Positions 21,971 to 30,463 of a stretch of 64,000 nucleotides of DNA are shown here, piece by piece; position 1 is the stretch's first letter, and each line of letters opens with the position of its first letter. A model generated the notes under the pieces. That model did no database searches and was not told where the DNA came from. It saw only the letters and a list, made by a program, of their open reading frames with translations. The position numbers were made by a program, and so were the translations under genes. The DNA comes from Bacteroidales bacterium. GTDB lineage: Bacteria; Bacteroidota; Bacteroidia; Bacteroidales; UBA12077. Location: contig JAHOYT010000003.1 of the NCBI GenBank assembly GCA_019038645.1, positions 31,527 through 95,526 of the forward strand. Reading direction: 5' to 3'.

Positions 21971-22411
21971 ATGGATCTGTTCCCACATGAATATTTTATG
22001 AAAGAAGCCTTGAAAGAGGCTAACAAAGCTTTTGATAAAAACGAAGTTCCGATTGGTGCTGTAATAGTTAATAACAATCAAATTATTGCGAGGGCGCATA
22101 ATTTAACAGAAACATTAAATGACGTTACAGCTCATGCAGAAATGCAGGCTTTCACGGCAGCAACAAATTTTTTAGGAGGAAAATACTTAAATGATTGCTT
22201 GTTGTATGTTACATTAGAACCCTGTGTTATGTGTGGAGGAGCATCGTACTGGACGCAGATTTCTCAAATTATTTATGGTGCTTCGGATAAAAAAAGGGGT
22301 TATAATACAATTAATCAACACATTTTGCATCCAAAAACTCAAATTCTTTCAGGAGTGCTGAAAAATGATTGCAGCAATTTGTTGATTGATTTTTTCAAAC
22401 AAAAAAGGTAA
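21971..22411 (+). CDS. tadA: Nucleoside/tRNA-adenosine deaminase
   Basis: HAEMQA and PCVMCGGA zinc deaminase motifs. Confidence 0.9.
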   Translation: MDLFPHEYFMKEALKEANKAFDKNEVPIGAVIVNNNQIIARAHNLTETLNDVTAHAEMQAFTAATNFLGGKYLNDCLLYVTLEPCVMCGGASYWTQISQIIYGASDKKRGYNTINQHILHPKTQILSGVLKNDCSNLLIDFFKQKR

Positions 22412-22453
22412 CTTTCAAAATTATAGATTACTTTTATAACTAAATTTTAAAAA

Positions 22454-22469
22454 GGTGATGTAAATCACC
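22454..22469. promoter_or_regulatory. CRP/FNR-like inverted repeat GGTGATGTAAATCACC
   Basis: Near-perfect palindrome just upstream of a TAATTTTG (-7-like) element at 22475-22482. Confidence 0.5.
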
Positions 22470-22530
22470 AATGTTAATTTTGCAAATAAGCAAATACTTT
22501 AAATCTTTGTTCTGTTTTTAAACAAAGTAT

Positions 22531-23046
22531 ATGAAACGTTTTTTTATCCTGTTTTTCACACTGTTAACTATTAATCTTACTGGTTTTGCCCAATCATCTT
22601 TATATGAAGCAGAAGCCGGAATGATTTATAATTTTACTAAATTTTTTGACTGGCCACAAACAGAAAAATCCGATGATTTTATAATTGGCATTTTTGGTTC
22701 GAAGGATTTATATAAGGAAATGGTAACGGTTACTAAGGATAAAAAGAATGTTACTCAGAACATTGTAGTTAAATATTTTTATAATTTTAATAATATTAGT
22801 AAATGTCACGTAATTTTTGTAACATCAAGTAAGTCAATTCATTTACGTGAAATTTATAAGAAAACCGGGGTGCATTGCTTGATAATAAGCGATAGTATGA
22901 CAGCAATAGAAAAAGGTGCTGCCATTCAGTTTTTCCTGGAAAATAAACGACTAAAATACGATTTCAGTCAGGAAAATGCATTGAAACACGGACTTAAATT
23001 TCATTCAAAAGTATCTGAAATGGCTAATAAAACTTACTCTTATTAA
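22531..23046 (+). CDS. YfiR-family (DUF4154) periplasmic protein
   Basis: Signal peptide; AGMIYNFTKFFDWP, LIISD, GAAIQFFLENKRLKYDFSQENA. Confidence 0.8.
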   Translation: MKRFFILFFTLLTINLTGFAQSSLYEAEAGMIYNFTKFFDWPQTEKSDDFIIGIFGSKDLYKEMVTVTKDKKNVTQNIVVKYFYNFNNISKCHVIFVTSSKSIHLREIYKKTGVHCLIISDSMTAIEKGAAIQFFLENKRLKYDFSQENALKHGLKFHSKVSEMANKTYSY

Positions 23047-23098
23047 ATTTCTAAAAATATCATTTTTATTAATCCAGTGCTCTTTTTGTATAATCGAA

Positions 23099-24127
23099 TC
23101 AGTACTTCCATTTATTAGCTAATGCTACAAGCGATAACATTACAGGAACTTCGACCAATACTCCAACAACAGTAACTAATGCAGCCGGTGATTGCAGGCC
23201 AAACAATGCAATTGCAACGGCAACTGCTAATTCAAAAAAGTTGCTTGCACCGATCATTGCAGCAGGAGAATTAATATTGTGAGGTAAGTTTAGTTTTTTA
23301 CCTCCAAACCATGCAATAAAAAATATAAAATAAGTTTGAATGATCAAGGGAACAGCTATGAGTAAAATTATGAAAGGATTGTTCAGAATATTTATACCCT
23401 GAAATGCAAAAAGCAATACTAGAGTAACAAGCAATGCTATAATACTAACAGGTTTTAGTTTAGGTAAAAATTCTATTTTAAACCACTCTTCACCTTTTAT
23501 ACGGACTAATAATTTATGCGTAATGTATCCGGCTACTAAAGGAATCACAACAAAAATAATAATGCTTGCAACTAAAGTATCATAAGGTATTTGAATGTTT
23601 GTAATCCCTAATAGTAATCCAACAATAGGAACAAAAGCTACTAAAATAATAAGATCATTAACTGAAACTTGTAACAAGGTATAATTTGGATCACCATTTG
23701 TAAGATATGACCATACAAAAACCATTGCTGTACATGGCGCTGCTCCCAGTAGTATTGCACCTGCGATATATTCGTCTGCTAACTCAGGTTCAATAAATGC
23801 ACCATAAAGTTTTGAAAAGAATATCCATGCAAAAAAAGCCATCGTAAAAGGCTTAATGAGCCAGTTAACAACCAGTGTAAGAATTAATCCTTTAGGTTTT
23901 TTGCCAACATCCTTTAAACTTGAAAAGTCCACCTGTAACATCATTGGGTAAATCATAAGCCAAATTAATATAGCTACAGGAATATTCACATTAAACATTT
24001 CCATTTGACTCAAAAATTGCATGCTATCTCCGATAAAATGGCCTATAGCGATTCCCCCGGCTATACATAGTGCAACCCAAATTGTCAGGTACTTTTCAAA
24101 AAACCCAATGCGCTTTTTTTGTGCCAT
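23099..24127 (-). CDS. arsB: ACR3-family arsenite efflux transporter
   Basis: ACR3 motifs [25 protein letters not shown] and [18 protein letters not shown]. Confidence 0.94.
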   Translation of the reverse strand: MAQKKRIGFFEKYLTIWVALCIAGGIAIGHFIGDSMQFLSQMEMFNVNIPVAILIWLMIYPMMLQVDFSSLKDVGKKPKGLILTLVVNWLIKPFTMAFFAWIFFSKLYGAFIEPELADEYIAGAILLGAAPCTAMVFVWSYLTNGDPNYTLLQVSVNDLIILVAFVPIVGLLLGITNIQIPYDTLVASIIIFVVIPLVAGYITHKLLVRIKGEEWFKIEFLPKLKPVSIIALLVTLVLLFAFQGINILNNPFIILLIAVPLIIQTYFIFFIAWFGGKKLNLPHNINSPAAMIGASNFFELAVAVAIALFGLQSPAALVTVVGVLVEVPVMLSLVALANKWKY

Positions 24128-24153
24128 AATAATATTTTATTTAACCTTCATAT

Positions 24154-24960
24154 TTACTTTTTTGCAAACACATTAATACTAAAAATTCCTAAATTGCTAT
24201 CTTTAAAATTAATTAATTCTTGTTCATTCATAAAATTTAACAAGATGTCATCAGGGATTTCAATTTTTTTCTCTTTTTGAATTTCGATATCCTTAAAGCC
24301 TGATTCTTTAATAATCTTAACGTAATCTTCTTTTTGAATTGCTCCTGAAACACAGCCAGCATACATTTCAGCACTTTCTTTCAATTTTTCAGGCAACTCT
24401 CCTGATAATACAACATCAGAAACAGAAAAATGAGCTTCGTTTTTTAAAACTCTATAAATTTCGGAAAAGGCCTTTTGTTTATCCGGAACTAAATTTAAAA
24501 CACAATTACTAATAACAACATCTATTGAATTTGATTCAACTGGCATTTCCTCAATGTCTCCTTTCAGGAATTGAACATTTCCGTAACCTAGCTTAGAAAC
24601 ATTTTCTTTGGCTTTTTTTAACATTTCATCTGAAAAATCTATACCAATAACTTTTCCAGAATCGCCAGTTATTGCCCTCGCAACAAAACAATCGTTTCCA
24701 GCTCCTGAGCCTAAATCAAGTACAGTGTTTCCATTTTCAATTTTAGCAAATTCCGTTGGGAGCCCACATCCCAAACCCAAATCCGCATCTTTGTTATATC
24801 CCTTTAAATTGGAATAATCATCACTAAATATAGTGTAGCCCATATCATCGCAACAACCTGTGCTTCCACAACAAGACGATTGATTTTGCTTTTTACTTTG
24901 ACTTGCAATAAGACTATACTTTTCATTTACAATATCTTTAATATTCTTTTTAGTTTTCAT
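24154..24960 (-). CDS. arsM: Arsenite S-adenosylmethionine methyltransferase
   Basis: SAM motif VLDLGSGAGNDCFVA, Cys-rich N-terminus SSCCGSTGCCDD, ISNCVLNLV. Confidence 0.93.
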   Translation of the reverse strand: MKTKKNIKDIVNEKYSLIASQSKKQNQSSCCGSTGCCDDMGYTIFSDDYSNLKGYNKDADLGLGCGLPTEFAKIENGNTVLDLGSGAGNDCFVARAITGDSGKVIGIDFSDEMLKKAKENVSKLGYGNVQFLKGDIEEMPVESNSIDVVISNCVLNLVPDKQKAFSEIYRVLKNEAHFSVSDVVLSGELPEKLKESAEMYAGCVSGAIQKEDYVKIIKESGFKDIEIQKEKKIEIPDDILLNFMNEQELINFKDSNLGIFSINVFAKK

Positions 24961-25375
24961 AACTTAAATTTTTAATGTAAAATTCATAAAATTGATTTTT
25001 TATCTCATCTCTTACTCTATAAAACTCACTCATTATAAATTCATTGGAACCCTTTGCATGTGATGGATCATCAAATCCAATATGCAATCTGGTTTTAACT
25101 TTTCCTACAAAAGCAGGACATACTTCATTTGCGTCTCCACAAACTGTAATTACGAAATCCCATTCTTCTTTCAGATATTTCTTAACCGGATCTGATGTAT
25201 GATGACTTATATCTATTCCTGTTTCTTTCATTACAGCAATCGCTTTATCGTTCAGCTTTCCGGATGCTTCAGTTCCTGCAGAAAAAACCTTTAAATCTTT
25301 ATCAAAAGACTTTAAAAAGCCATGAGCCATTTGACTACGACATGAATTACCTGTACAAAGAATTAATATATTCAT
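24950..25375 (-). CDS. arsC: Arsenate reductase (low-MW PTP-type)
   Basis: ILCTGNSCRSQMAHGF P-loop, CGDANEVCP. Confidence 0.95.
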   Translation of the reverse strand: MNILILCTGNSCRSQMAHGFLKSFDKDLKVFSAGTEASGKLNDKAIAVMKETGIDISHHTSDPVKKYLKEEWDFVITVCGDANEVCPAFVGKVKTRLHIGFDDPSHAKGSNEFIMSEFYRVRDEIKNQFYEFYIKNLSYEN

Positions 25376-25387
25376 ATTTATAATTTA

Positions 25388-25603
25388 TTAGTTACAACAT
25401 GACTTATTTTCCTGTACAGGTGGACAAGACTCGCTGCCATACGAACAATATACACAACAATCTCCTTGCTTCGGTTTAAGAATTGTTTTACAGTTTTTAC
25501 ATTCGTAAAAGAACTGGCAACTATCAACCGGCATTTTCTCCAACTTTTGTTGTCCACATTCGGGGCATGTAATAATTGATTCGTAAATAATTTCTTTTTT
25601 CAT
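25388..25603 (-). CDS. GDCCVxC-domain small Cys-rich protein
   Basis: 71 aa, CPECGQQK..CKNCKTILKPKQGDCCVYCSYGSESCPP. Confidence 0.88.
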   Translation of the reverse strand: MKKEIIYESIITCPECGQQKLEKMPVDSCQFFYECKNCKTILKPKQGDCCVYCSYGSESCPPVQENKSCCN

Positions 25604-26022
25604 TTTTTATCTCGTTTACGTAACATACACATACATGAACCTGTAAGACGTTCAGATTTATCAATCTTAACCGGCATCCCATCTCTTTCCCATTCAACCA
25701 AACCACCAGCCATATTTGCAATATTTTTGAACCCCTTTTCTTTTAAAAACAAAACAGCCTCTTTGCTTTTAAGTCCAACCGCATCAGCAAAAATCAAGGA
25801 TTTGTTTTTAGGTATTTCCAAATAGTTTTCTTCTAAAATACTTCCTGGACAGAATATCAGTTCTTCAACATCGAACATCTTGAAACGTCCCATATAATCT
25901 TCGCGGACATCAACAATAATTGCTCCTATTTGACATAGGTCATATGATTCTCCGGGAGAAAGATGCAATATGCCTGATGAAACAATACCTTTGTTTTTAA
26001 AAAAATCGCTCATTGCTAACAT
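25600..26022 (-). CDS. Rhodanese-like protein without canonical catalytic Cys
   Basis: Rhodanese fold signature VDVRED..IFADAVGLKSKEA..NMAGGLVEWERDGMPV; C-terminal CMCM. Confidence 0.82.
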   Translation of the reverse strand: MLAMSDFFKNKGIVSSGILHLSPGESYDLCQIGAIIVDVREDYMGRFKMFDVEELIFCPGSILEENYLEIPKNKSLIFADAVGLKSKEAVLFLKEKGFKNIANMAGGLVEWERDGMPVKIDKSERLTGSCMCMLRKRDKK

Positions 26023-26348
26023 TTGCTATTCTGGTGTATAAAAATTTCTTTGAAGAACATATCAAATGCTTTTTTAACATCATCAATACATGAACTGCAT
26101 AAACAATAATTCACTTTTAGGCCATCTATTTCACCTTTAATTAATCCAACTTTTTTTAACTCTTGTAAATGCTGAGAAACAGTTGTTCTGCTTAATGGAA
26201 TTTCATTACCTATATCGCCGGAAATACATGTATTACATTTTGCTAAATAACGTAATATAGCTAATCGGGCCGGATGACTCATCACTTTTGCAATTGACGC
26301 AAGGTTTTGCAGGTCAGCATCAAACAGTTCGTTTTTTGTATATGTCAT
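26016..26348 (-). CDS. arsR: ArsR-family metalloregulator (copy 1)
   Basis: wHTH: SHPARLAILRYL..CNTCISGDI..SRTTVSQHLQELKKVGLI. Confidence 0.94.
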   Translation of the reverse strand: MTYTKNELFDADLQNLASIAKVMSHPARLAILRYLAKCNTCISGDIGNEIPLSRTTVSQHLQELKKVGLIKGEIDGLKVNYCLCSSCIDDVKKAFDMFFKEIFIHQNSKC

Positions 26349-26362
26349 TTCAATTATGTTTT

Positions 26363-26382
26363 ATGTCGCAAACATACGACAT
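26363..26382 (-). promoter_or_regulatory. ArsR-1 operator overlapping promoter -7 element
   Basis: ATGTCG-CAAACATA-CGACAT inverted repeat; loop is the reverse complement of TATGTTTG (TAnnTTTG), with TTG (CAA 26397-26399) 20 nt upstream. Confidence 0.82.
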
Positions 26383-26424
26383 TATTTCGGATAAAACAAT
26401 CTTTATATATTAATTCTGTTTTGA

Positions 26425-26922
26425 TTATTTTTCTATTATTTTATTAATTTGATTGCTTAGGTTTTTTGTAGTATAAAAACCTGTATGCCTAAAGAATTCT
26501 TCAGCTCTTTTGTCTAATAGTACTTGGGTTGGTATGGCTGCTATTCCAAAATATTTCATCAGGTTTTGATTCTCAGGAAGTGTTACATTTAAAGAAATAA
26601 TATTTACAGTCGTTGGATACTTTTCATTGATTTCTTCTAAAACTGTCTCCATGCGTTTACATGCTACACATCCTGTTGACCCAAATTCAAGCAGAGTTAC
26701 ATGAAAATCCGAATTATTTTTTTGATAATTAAATAGAGAATCAACATAAGTCGATGCTGAATTAATGATTTCGACATTGACTTGTGACAATATTACTTTA
26801 GATGCAACATTATTAAGTTTTTCTTTAAAAGTAATCAAGAAAATAAAAAACAAAATAATAAGCAATAAAGCAATCAGGTTTATAACATGCTTTGCTTTAA
26901 TGGATAACTTCTGCTTTTTCAT
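26425..26922 (-). CDS. Membrane-anchored thioredoxin-like protein
   Basis: N-terminal TM and CVAC motif (STGCVACKRMETVLEEI); start trimmed from 26970 to MKKQKLS. Confidence 0.82.
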   Translation of the reverse strand: MKKQKLSIKAKHVINLIALLLIILFFIFLITFKEKLNNVASKVILSQVNVEIINSASTYVDSLFNYQKNNSDFHVTLLEFGSTGCVACKRMETVLEEINEKYPTTVNIISLNVTLPENQNLMKYFGIAAIPTQVLLDKRAEEFFRHTGFYTTKNLSNQINKIIEK

Positions 26923-27262
26923 AAATTGTATTAATGTTTTCTTCTGTGGCAGGAGTTTTACCTTTCTCAAATCCTAAATCTGTAATTCTTAAATATTTAT
27001 ACTCCGTCAAGCCATTCTTTTTCATAATCTTTCTACCACAATCAACCGGACAACCATCAATGACAAGTATGTTTTTCGTTTTAAAATCTTCAAGAGATTT
27101 TTCAATACCTGCACCAACAACAGCAAGACAATTCATTTTCCGAACACCCTCATCACGCAATTTTCTGGCTACAAGATCTGAAATATGTCCAAGATCTGAA
27201 GCTCCTGAACAAGCAAGAACCATATTCTCGCTAGCGCTACATTCACAATCTTTCTTCTCCAT
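26897..27262 (-). CDS. DGC-type putative zinc-binding protein
   Basis: LACSGASDLGHISDLVARKL..VIDGCPVDCGRK. Confidence 0.82.
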   Translation of the reverse strand: MEKKDCECSASENMVLACSGASDLGHISDLVARKLRDEGVRKMNCLAVVGAGIEKSLEDFKTKNILVIDGCPVDCGRKIMKKNGLTEYKYLRITDLGFEKGKTPATEENINTIYEKAEVIH

Positions 27263-27271
27263 AGTACTTTG

Positions 27272-28588
27272 TTATATTGTTCCAAAAATTAAACCTGATA
27301 TGGTTGCCATAATAACAACCAGTAAGATATATACAATAGTTTTCTGCGTTCCCATAACACCCCTAATAACAAGCATATTTGGTAGTGATAAAGATGGACC
27401 TGCCAATAATAAAGCTAATGCCGGCCCTTTGCCCATTCCTGCGGCCATTAAACCTTGTAAAATAGGCACTTCGGTTAAAGTTGCAAAATACATAAATGCT
27501 CCAACAATTGATGCAAAGAAATTTGAGAATATAGAATTTCCACCAACTAAATTAGCAACCCATTCATTTGGTATTAACCCTGCCAGTTGAGTATCATCAT
27601 GTGTTGAGCCCAGTAAAAATCCTGCTATAATAACACCTAATGCTAATAAAGGCATAATTTGCTTAGTAAAATCCCATGTAGATAATGTCCATTCTTTATT
27701 TTCCCCATCATTTTTATCCGTTAAGGTAATAATGCTTAAAAGTGATATCCCTACTAACATTGGTACAAGCGGGCTTGGTGATAAAAATCCTGATATTGCT
27801 GTAACAACTGCAGCTCCTATCACAAAGTACCATTTAAGTTTAAGTATTTTAATTAGTGAGTAAATAAGAAGTATTCCGAAAGCTGATGTGATATACCATT
27901 TATTCGTCCAAATCCAGAACCATGCACCACTGGTGGTTTCGCTATCGGGTTTGCCCCAATTAGCAAATACTAAAATTACTACTAAAGTGAAGAAATGAAA
28001 CATAGTTTGCCACATTGGCCTTTTCTCTGGTAAGGCCTGAATGTTCATTTGCGATTCGCGTTTTTCATTTTCTTCCTTTCTGTAAATTAATGACATAGTA
28101 ACACCAATAACAACACTAAAAACAACGGCTCCAACCACTCTGGCCACTCCCATTTCAAATCCCAAAATTCTGGCAGTTAAAATTATTGCGAGAATGTTTA
28201 TAGCAGGGCCGGAATATAAAAATGCAACTGCAGGACCTAAACCAGCACCACGTTTATGAATACTTGAAAACAATGGTAAAATCGTACATGAACAAACAGC
28301 TAAAATAGTTCCTGAAACGGAAGCTATTGTATAAGCTAACCATTTTTTAGCGTTAGCTCCAAAATATTTTATGACTGAGTTTTGACTTATAAAGACTGCA
28401 ATAACTCCTGCAATAAAAAATGCCGGTAGTAAACATAAAATAACATGTTCCTGTGCATACCATTTAACAAGGTCTAATGTTGCGCTAACAGCTTCCTGAA
28501 ATCGGGCACTTTCGATTGGCATAAAGAAAGCCAACACGAAAAATAATGCAATCCAGAATAGTATTTTAATTTCTTTTTTTAGTTCCAT
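27272..28588 (-). CDS. PF03773-type permease (ArsP / SO_0444-like efflux family)
   Basis: Multi-TM; VCSCTILPLFSSIHKRGAGLGPAVAFLYSGPAINILAI. Confidence 0.85.
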   Translation of the reverse strand: MELKKEIKILFWIALFFVLAFFMPIESARFQEAVSATLDLVKWYAQEHVILCLLPAFFIAGVIAVFISQNSVIKYFGANAKKWLAYTIASVSGTILAVCSCTILPLFSSIHKRGAGLGPAVAFLYSGPAINILAIILTARILGFEMGVARVVGAVVFSVVIGVTMSLIYRKEENEKRESQMNIQALPEKRPMWQTMFHFFTLVVILVFANWGKPDSETTSGAWFWIWTNKWYITSAFGILLIYSLIKILKLKWYFVIGAAVVTAISGFLSPSPLVPMLVGISLLSIITLTDKNDGENKEWTLSTWDFTKQIMPLLALGVIIAGFLLGSTHDDTQLAGLIPNEWVANLVGGNSIFSNFFASIVGAFMYFATLTEVPILQGLMAAGMGKGPALALLLAGPSLSLPNMLVIRGVMGTQKTIVYILLVVIMATISGLIFGTI

Positions 28589-28602
28589 TTTTCTTTAATT
28601 CA

Positions 28603-28620
28603 GTTCGTTATATTGCGAAC
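28603..28620 (-). promoter_or_regulatory. ArsR-2-type operator upstream of permease operon
   Basis: GTTCGTTATATTGCGAAC inverted repeat; 14/17 match to the site at 30372-30388. Confidence 0.72.
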
Positions 28621-28636
28621 AATTAATGTAAAAAAT

Positions 28637-29335
28637 TTAAAATATTGTAATAATTGTATAATAAATACCAAAGGCGAAAAATAAAACAGCCACAATTCGT
28701 CTAAACCAAAGTTCGAACGTTTTTATTTTATTATATAAACCACCAAGCCCTGATACTGTGTATGCAATAACCCAGGCAAATAATATTACCGGTAATCCTG
28801 TTGCAATTGCAAAAACAACAGGCAAATATAATCCTGAAGCACTTGTAATTGTCATTGGTATTAACATAGCAAAGTATAGAACTCCACTATAAGGACAAAA
28901 TGCTAATGCAAACAGGACACCAATAATAAAAGCTTCCCAGAAACCCTTTTTTTCTTTCTTGCCTATTTTTTCTGACAGCTTACCAAAACCAGGAAAATTG
29001 ATTTTAATAATACCTATCATAAATAAACTAATAAGGATTAACAGTGGACCTAATATCTTTTCACCGTATTGCTGAAAGAATCCGGATATCTCAAATTGAT
29101 TTGCGCTAAAAAAAAGAACAACTGCGAGAGCAGTATATGAAAAAGCACGTCCTAAAGTATAAATAATACCATTTACAAATACTTTTCTTTTACTTTGTAT
29201 GTCCTTGCTAATAAATCCAATTGCTGTAATATTTGTAGCTAAAGGACAAGGACTGATTGCTGTCATCAGCCCAAGAATAAAAGCAGAAAGTATTGGTAAA
29301 TTATTATTCTCAATTAATGAAGATAAAAAATCCAT
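28637..29335 (-). CDS. arsG: ArsG-like aromatic arsenical efflux permease (DsbD/CcdA-like fold)
   Basis: 6-TM; ISPCPLATNITAIGFISKD and AFCPYSGVLYFAMLIP; arsEFG gene order. Confidence 0.8.
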   Translation of the reverse strand: MDFLSSLIENNNLPILSAFILGLMTAISPCPLATNITAIGFISKDIQSKRKVFVNGIIYTLGRAFSYTALAVVLFFSANQFEISGFFQQYGEKILGPLLILISLFMIGIIKINFPGFGKLSEKIGKKEKKGFWEAFIIGVLFALAFCPYSGVLYFAMLIPMTITSASGLYLPVVFAIATGLPVILFAWVIAYTVSGLGGLYNKIKTFELWFRRIVAVLFFAFGIYYTIITIF

Positions 29336-29344
29336 ATTATTCTA

Positions 29345-29770
29345 TCAGATTAATTCATCAACCGTTTCTTTAATTTTTTCTTTAAGTTTTTCAGGATTGC
29401 TACGTGCATTCATGAAACCCTCTGTTGTTAAGTCAACTTTTTTATCTCCTTTTACAAATATTAAAGCCTGACCTGAAACACCGTGTTTTTCAGCAATTTC
29501 TTTGGAGCCGGCTTCCTCGAGGTTTAACGATATAAAAACAATATTCTTACTTTCAACCTGACCGGCATATAATTCGTTAAGAATTTCATTTGTTTTGTCT
29601 TCAACGGCATTGCATGTTGCACATCTACGCGTAAAGTGAAAATAATAAACATTTATTACGTCTGTTGTAACAGCTGTCTGCTGATCTCTATTCTCTGCAC
29701 TTTGTGCATTACACGAAAGAAATAATGGCAATGTCAATAATACAAAAATGAACGATTTAACAATTTTCAT
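29345..29770 (-). CDS. arsF: ArsF-like lipoprotein (nitroaromatic arsenical reductase subunit)
   Basis: Lipobox LSC; YYFHFTRRCATCNAVE CxxC; adjacent to arsG and arsE. Confidence 0.8.
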   Translation of the reverse strand: MKIVKSFIFVLLTLPLFLSCNAQSAENRDQQTAVTTDVINVYYFHFTRRCATCNAVEDKTNEILNELYAGQVESKNIVFISLNLEEAGSKEIAEKHGVSGQALIFVKGDKKVDLTTEGFMNARSNPEKLKEKIKETVDELI

Positions 29771-29775
29771 AATTA

Positions 29776-30012
29776 CTATTTTTGGGTTAATAATTCGGTT
29801 AATTCTTTTTCAGAAGGCAGCCTCCCACTCAAGACAACTTTTCCATTTATAACCAAAGCAGGCGTTTGCATAACACCCGCATTCATTATATCAACAATAT
29901 CCTCAACTTTTGTTACCTGAGCATCAATTTCCAGTTTTTCGACAGTTTCGCGGGTTATTTTTTCCAATGATTTACATTTTGGACAACCCGTGCCTAATAC
30001 TTTTATTTCCAT
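29776..30012 (-). CDS. arsE: TM0996/MTH895-type small thioredoxin (ArsE-like)
   Basis: 78 aa, VLGTGCPKCKSLEK, TPALVINGKVVLSGRLPS. Confidence 0.8.
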   Translation of the reverse strand: MEIKVLGTGCPKCKSLEKITRETVEKLEIDAQVTKVEDIVDIMNAGVMQTPALVINGKVVLSGRLPSEKELTELLTQK

Positions 30013-30065
30013 ATTTTAATTTGTTGTTAGTTATTCGTAGAAACACGAACAAAGGTATAAATTAA

Positions 30066-30371
30066 TTATAAATTCAAAAATAATTTGAAATATTTTTTTG
30101 CCTCGTCCCAATTATCTCTACTTAAACAATACTTTATTTTAGGGGTTTCAATTTCCCCTTGTATTAAGCCTGCATTTTTTAGCTCTTTTAAATGCTGTGA
30201 TAATGTTGATTTTGCAATAGGTAAAATTTCTGTTAAATCTCCGCTGTAACAACATGATTGATTTGATAAAAGCTCTAAAATGTATATTCTGATTGGGTGT
30301 GACATTGCCTTACTGTACCGGGCAAGTTTTTTTTGGTCGTTAGTAATTACATCTTTCATACCAGGTTTCAA
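30066..30371 (-). CDS. ArsR-family regulator (copy 2)
   Basis: wHTH: SHPIRIYILELLSNQSCCYSGDL..KSTLSQHLKELKNAGLI. Confidence 0.93.
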   Translation of the reverse strand: MKPGMKDVITNDQKKLARYSKAMSHPIRIYILELLSNQSCCYSGDLTEILPIAKSTLSQHLKELKNAGLIQGEIETPKIKYCLSRDNWDEAKKYFKLFLNL

Positions 30372-30395
30372 TTCGTTAATTTACGAACAAAAGTA
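30372..30395 (-). promoter_or_regulatory. ArsR-2 operator and adjacent -7 element
   Basis: TTCGTTAATTTACGAA inverted repeat abutting CAAAAGTA (reverse of TACTTTTG). Confidence 0.72.
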
Positions 30396-30417
30396 ATAAA
30401 ATAAATTACAAAGTAAA

Positions 30418-30445
30418 AAGCTGCACATAAATGTGCAGCTTTAAA
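30418..30445. terminator. Hairpin terminator downstream of M3 peptidase gene or upstream ars leader
   Basis: AAAGCTGCACATAAATGTGCAGCTTTA. Confidence 0.6.
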
Positions 30446-30463
30446 TAAAAACTTGTAACAATT

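Noticed and set aside
25524-25721. 65-aa minus-strand ORF bridging rhodanese and GDCCVxC genes
   Set aside because: Out-of-frame overlap of two better supported genes.
26934-27590. 218-aa plus-strand ORF
   Set aside because: Antisense across two well-supported ars-island genes; no recognisable domain.
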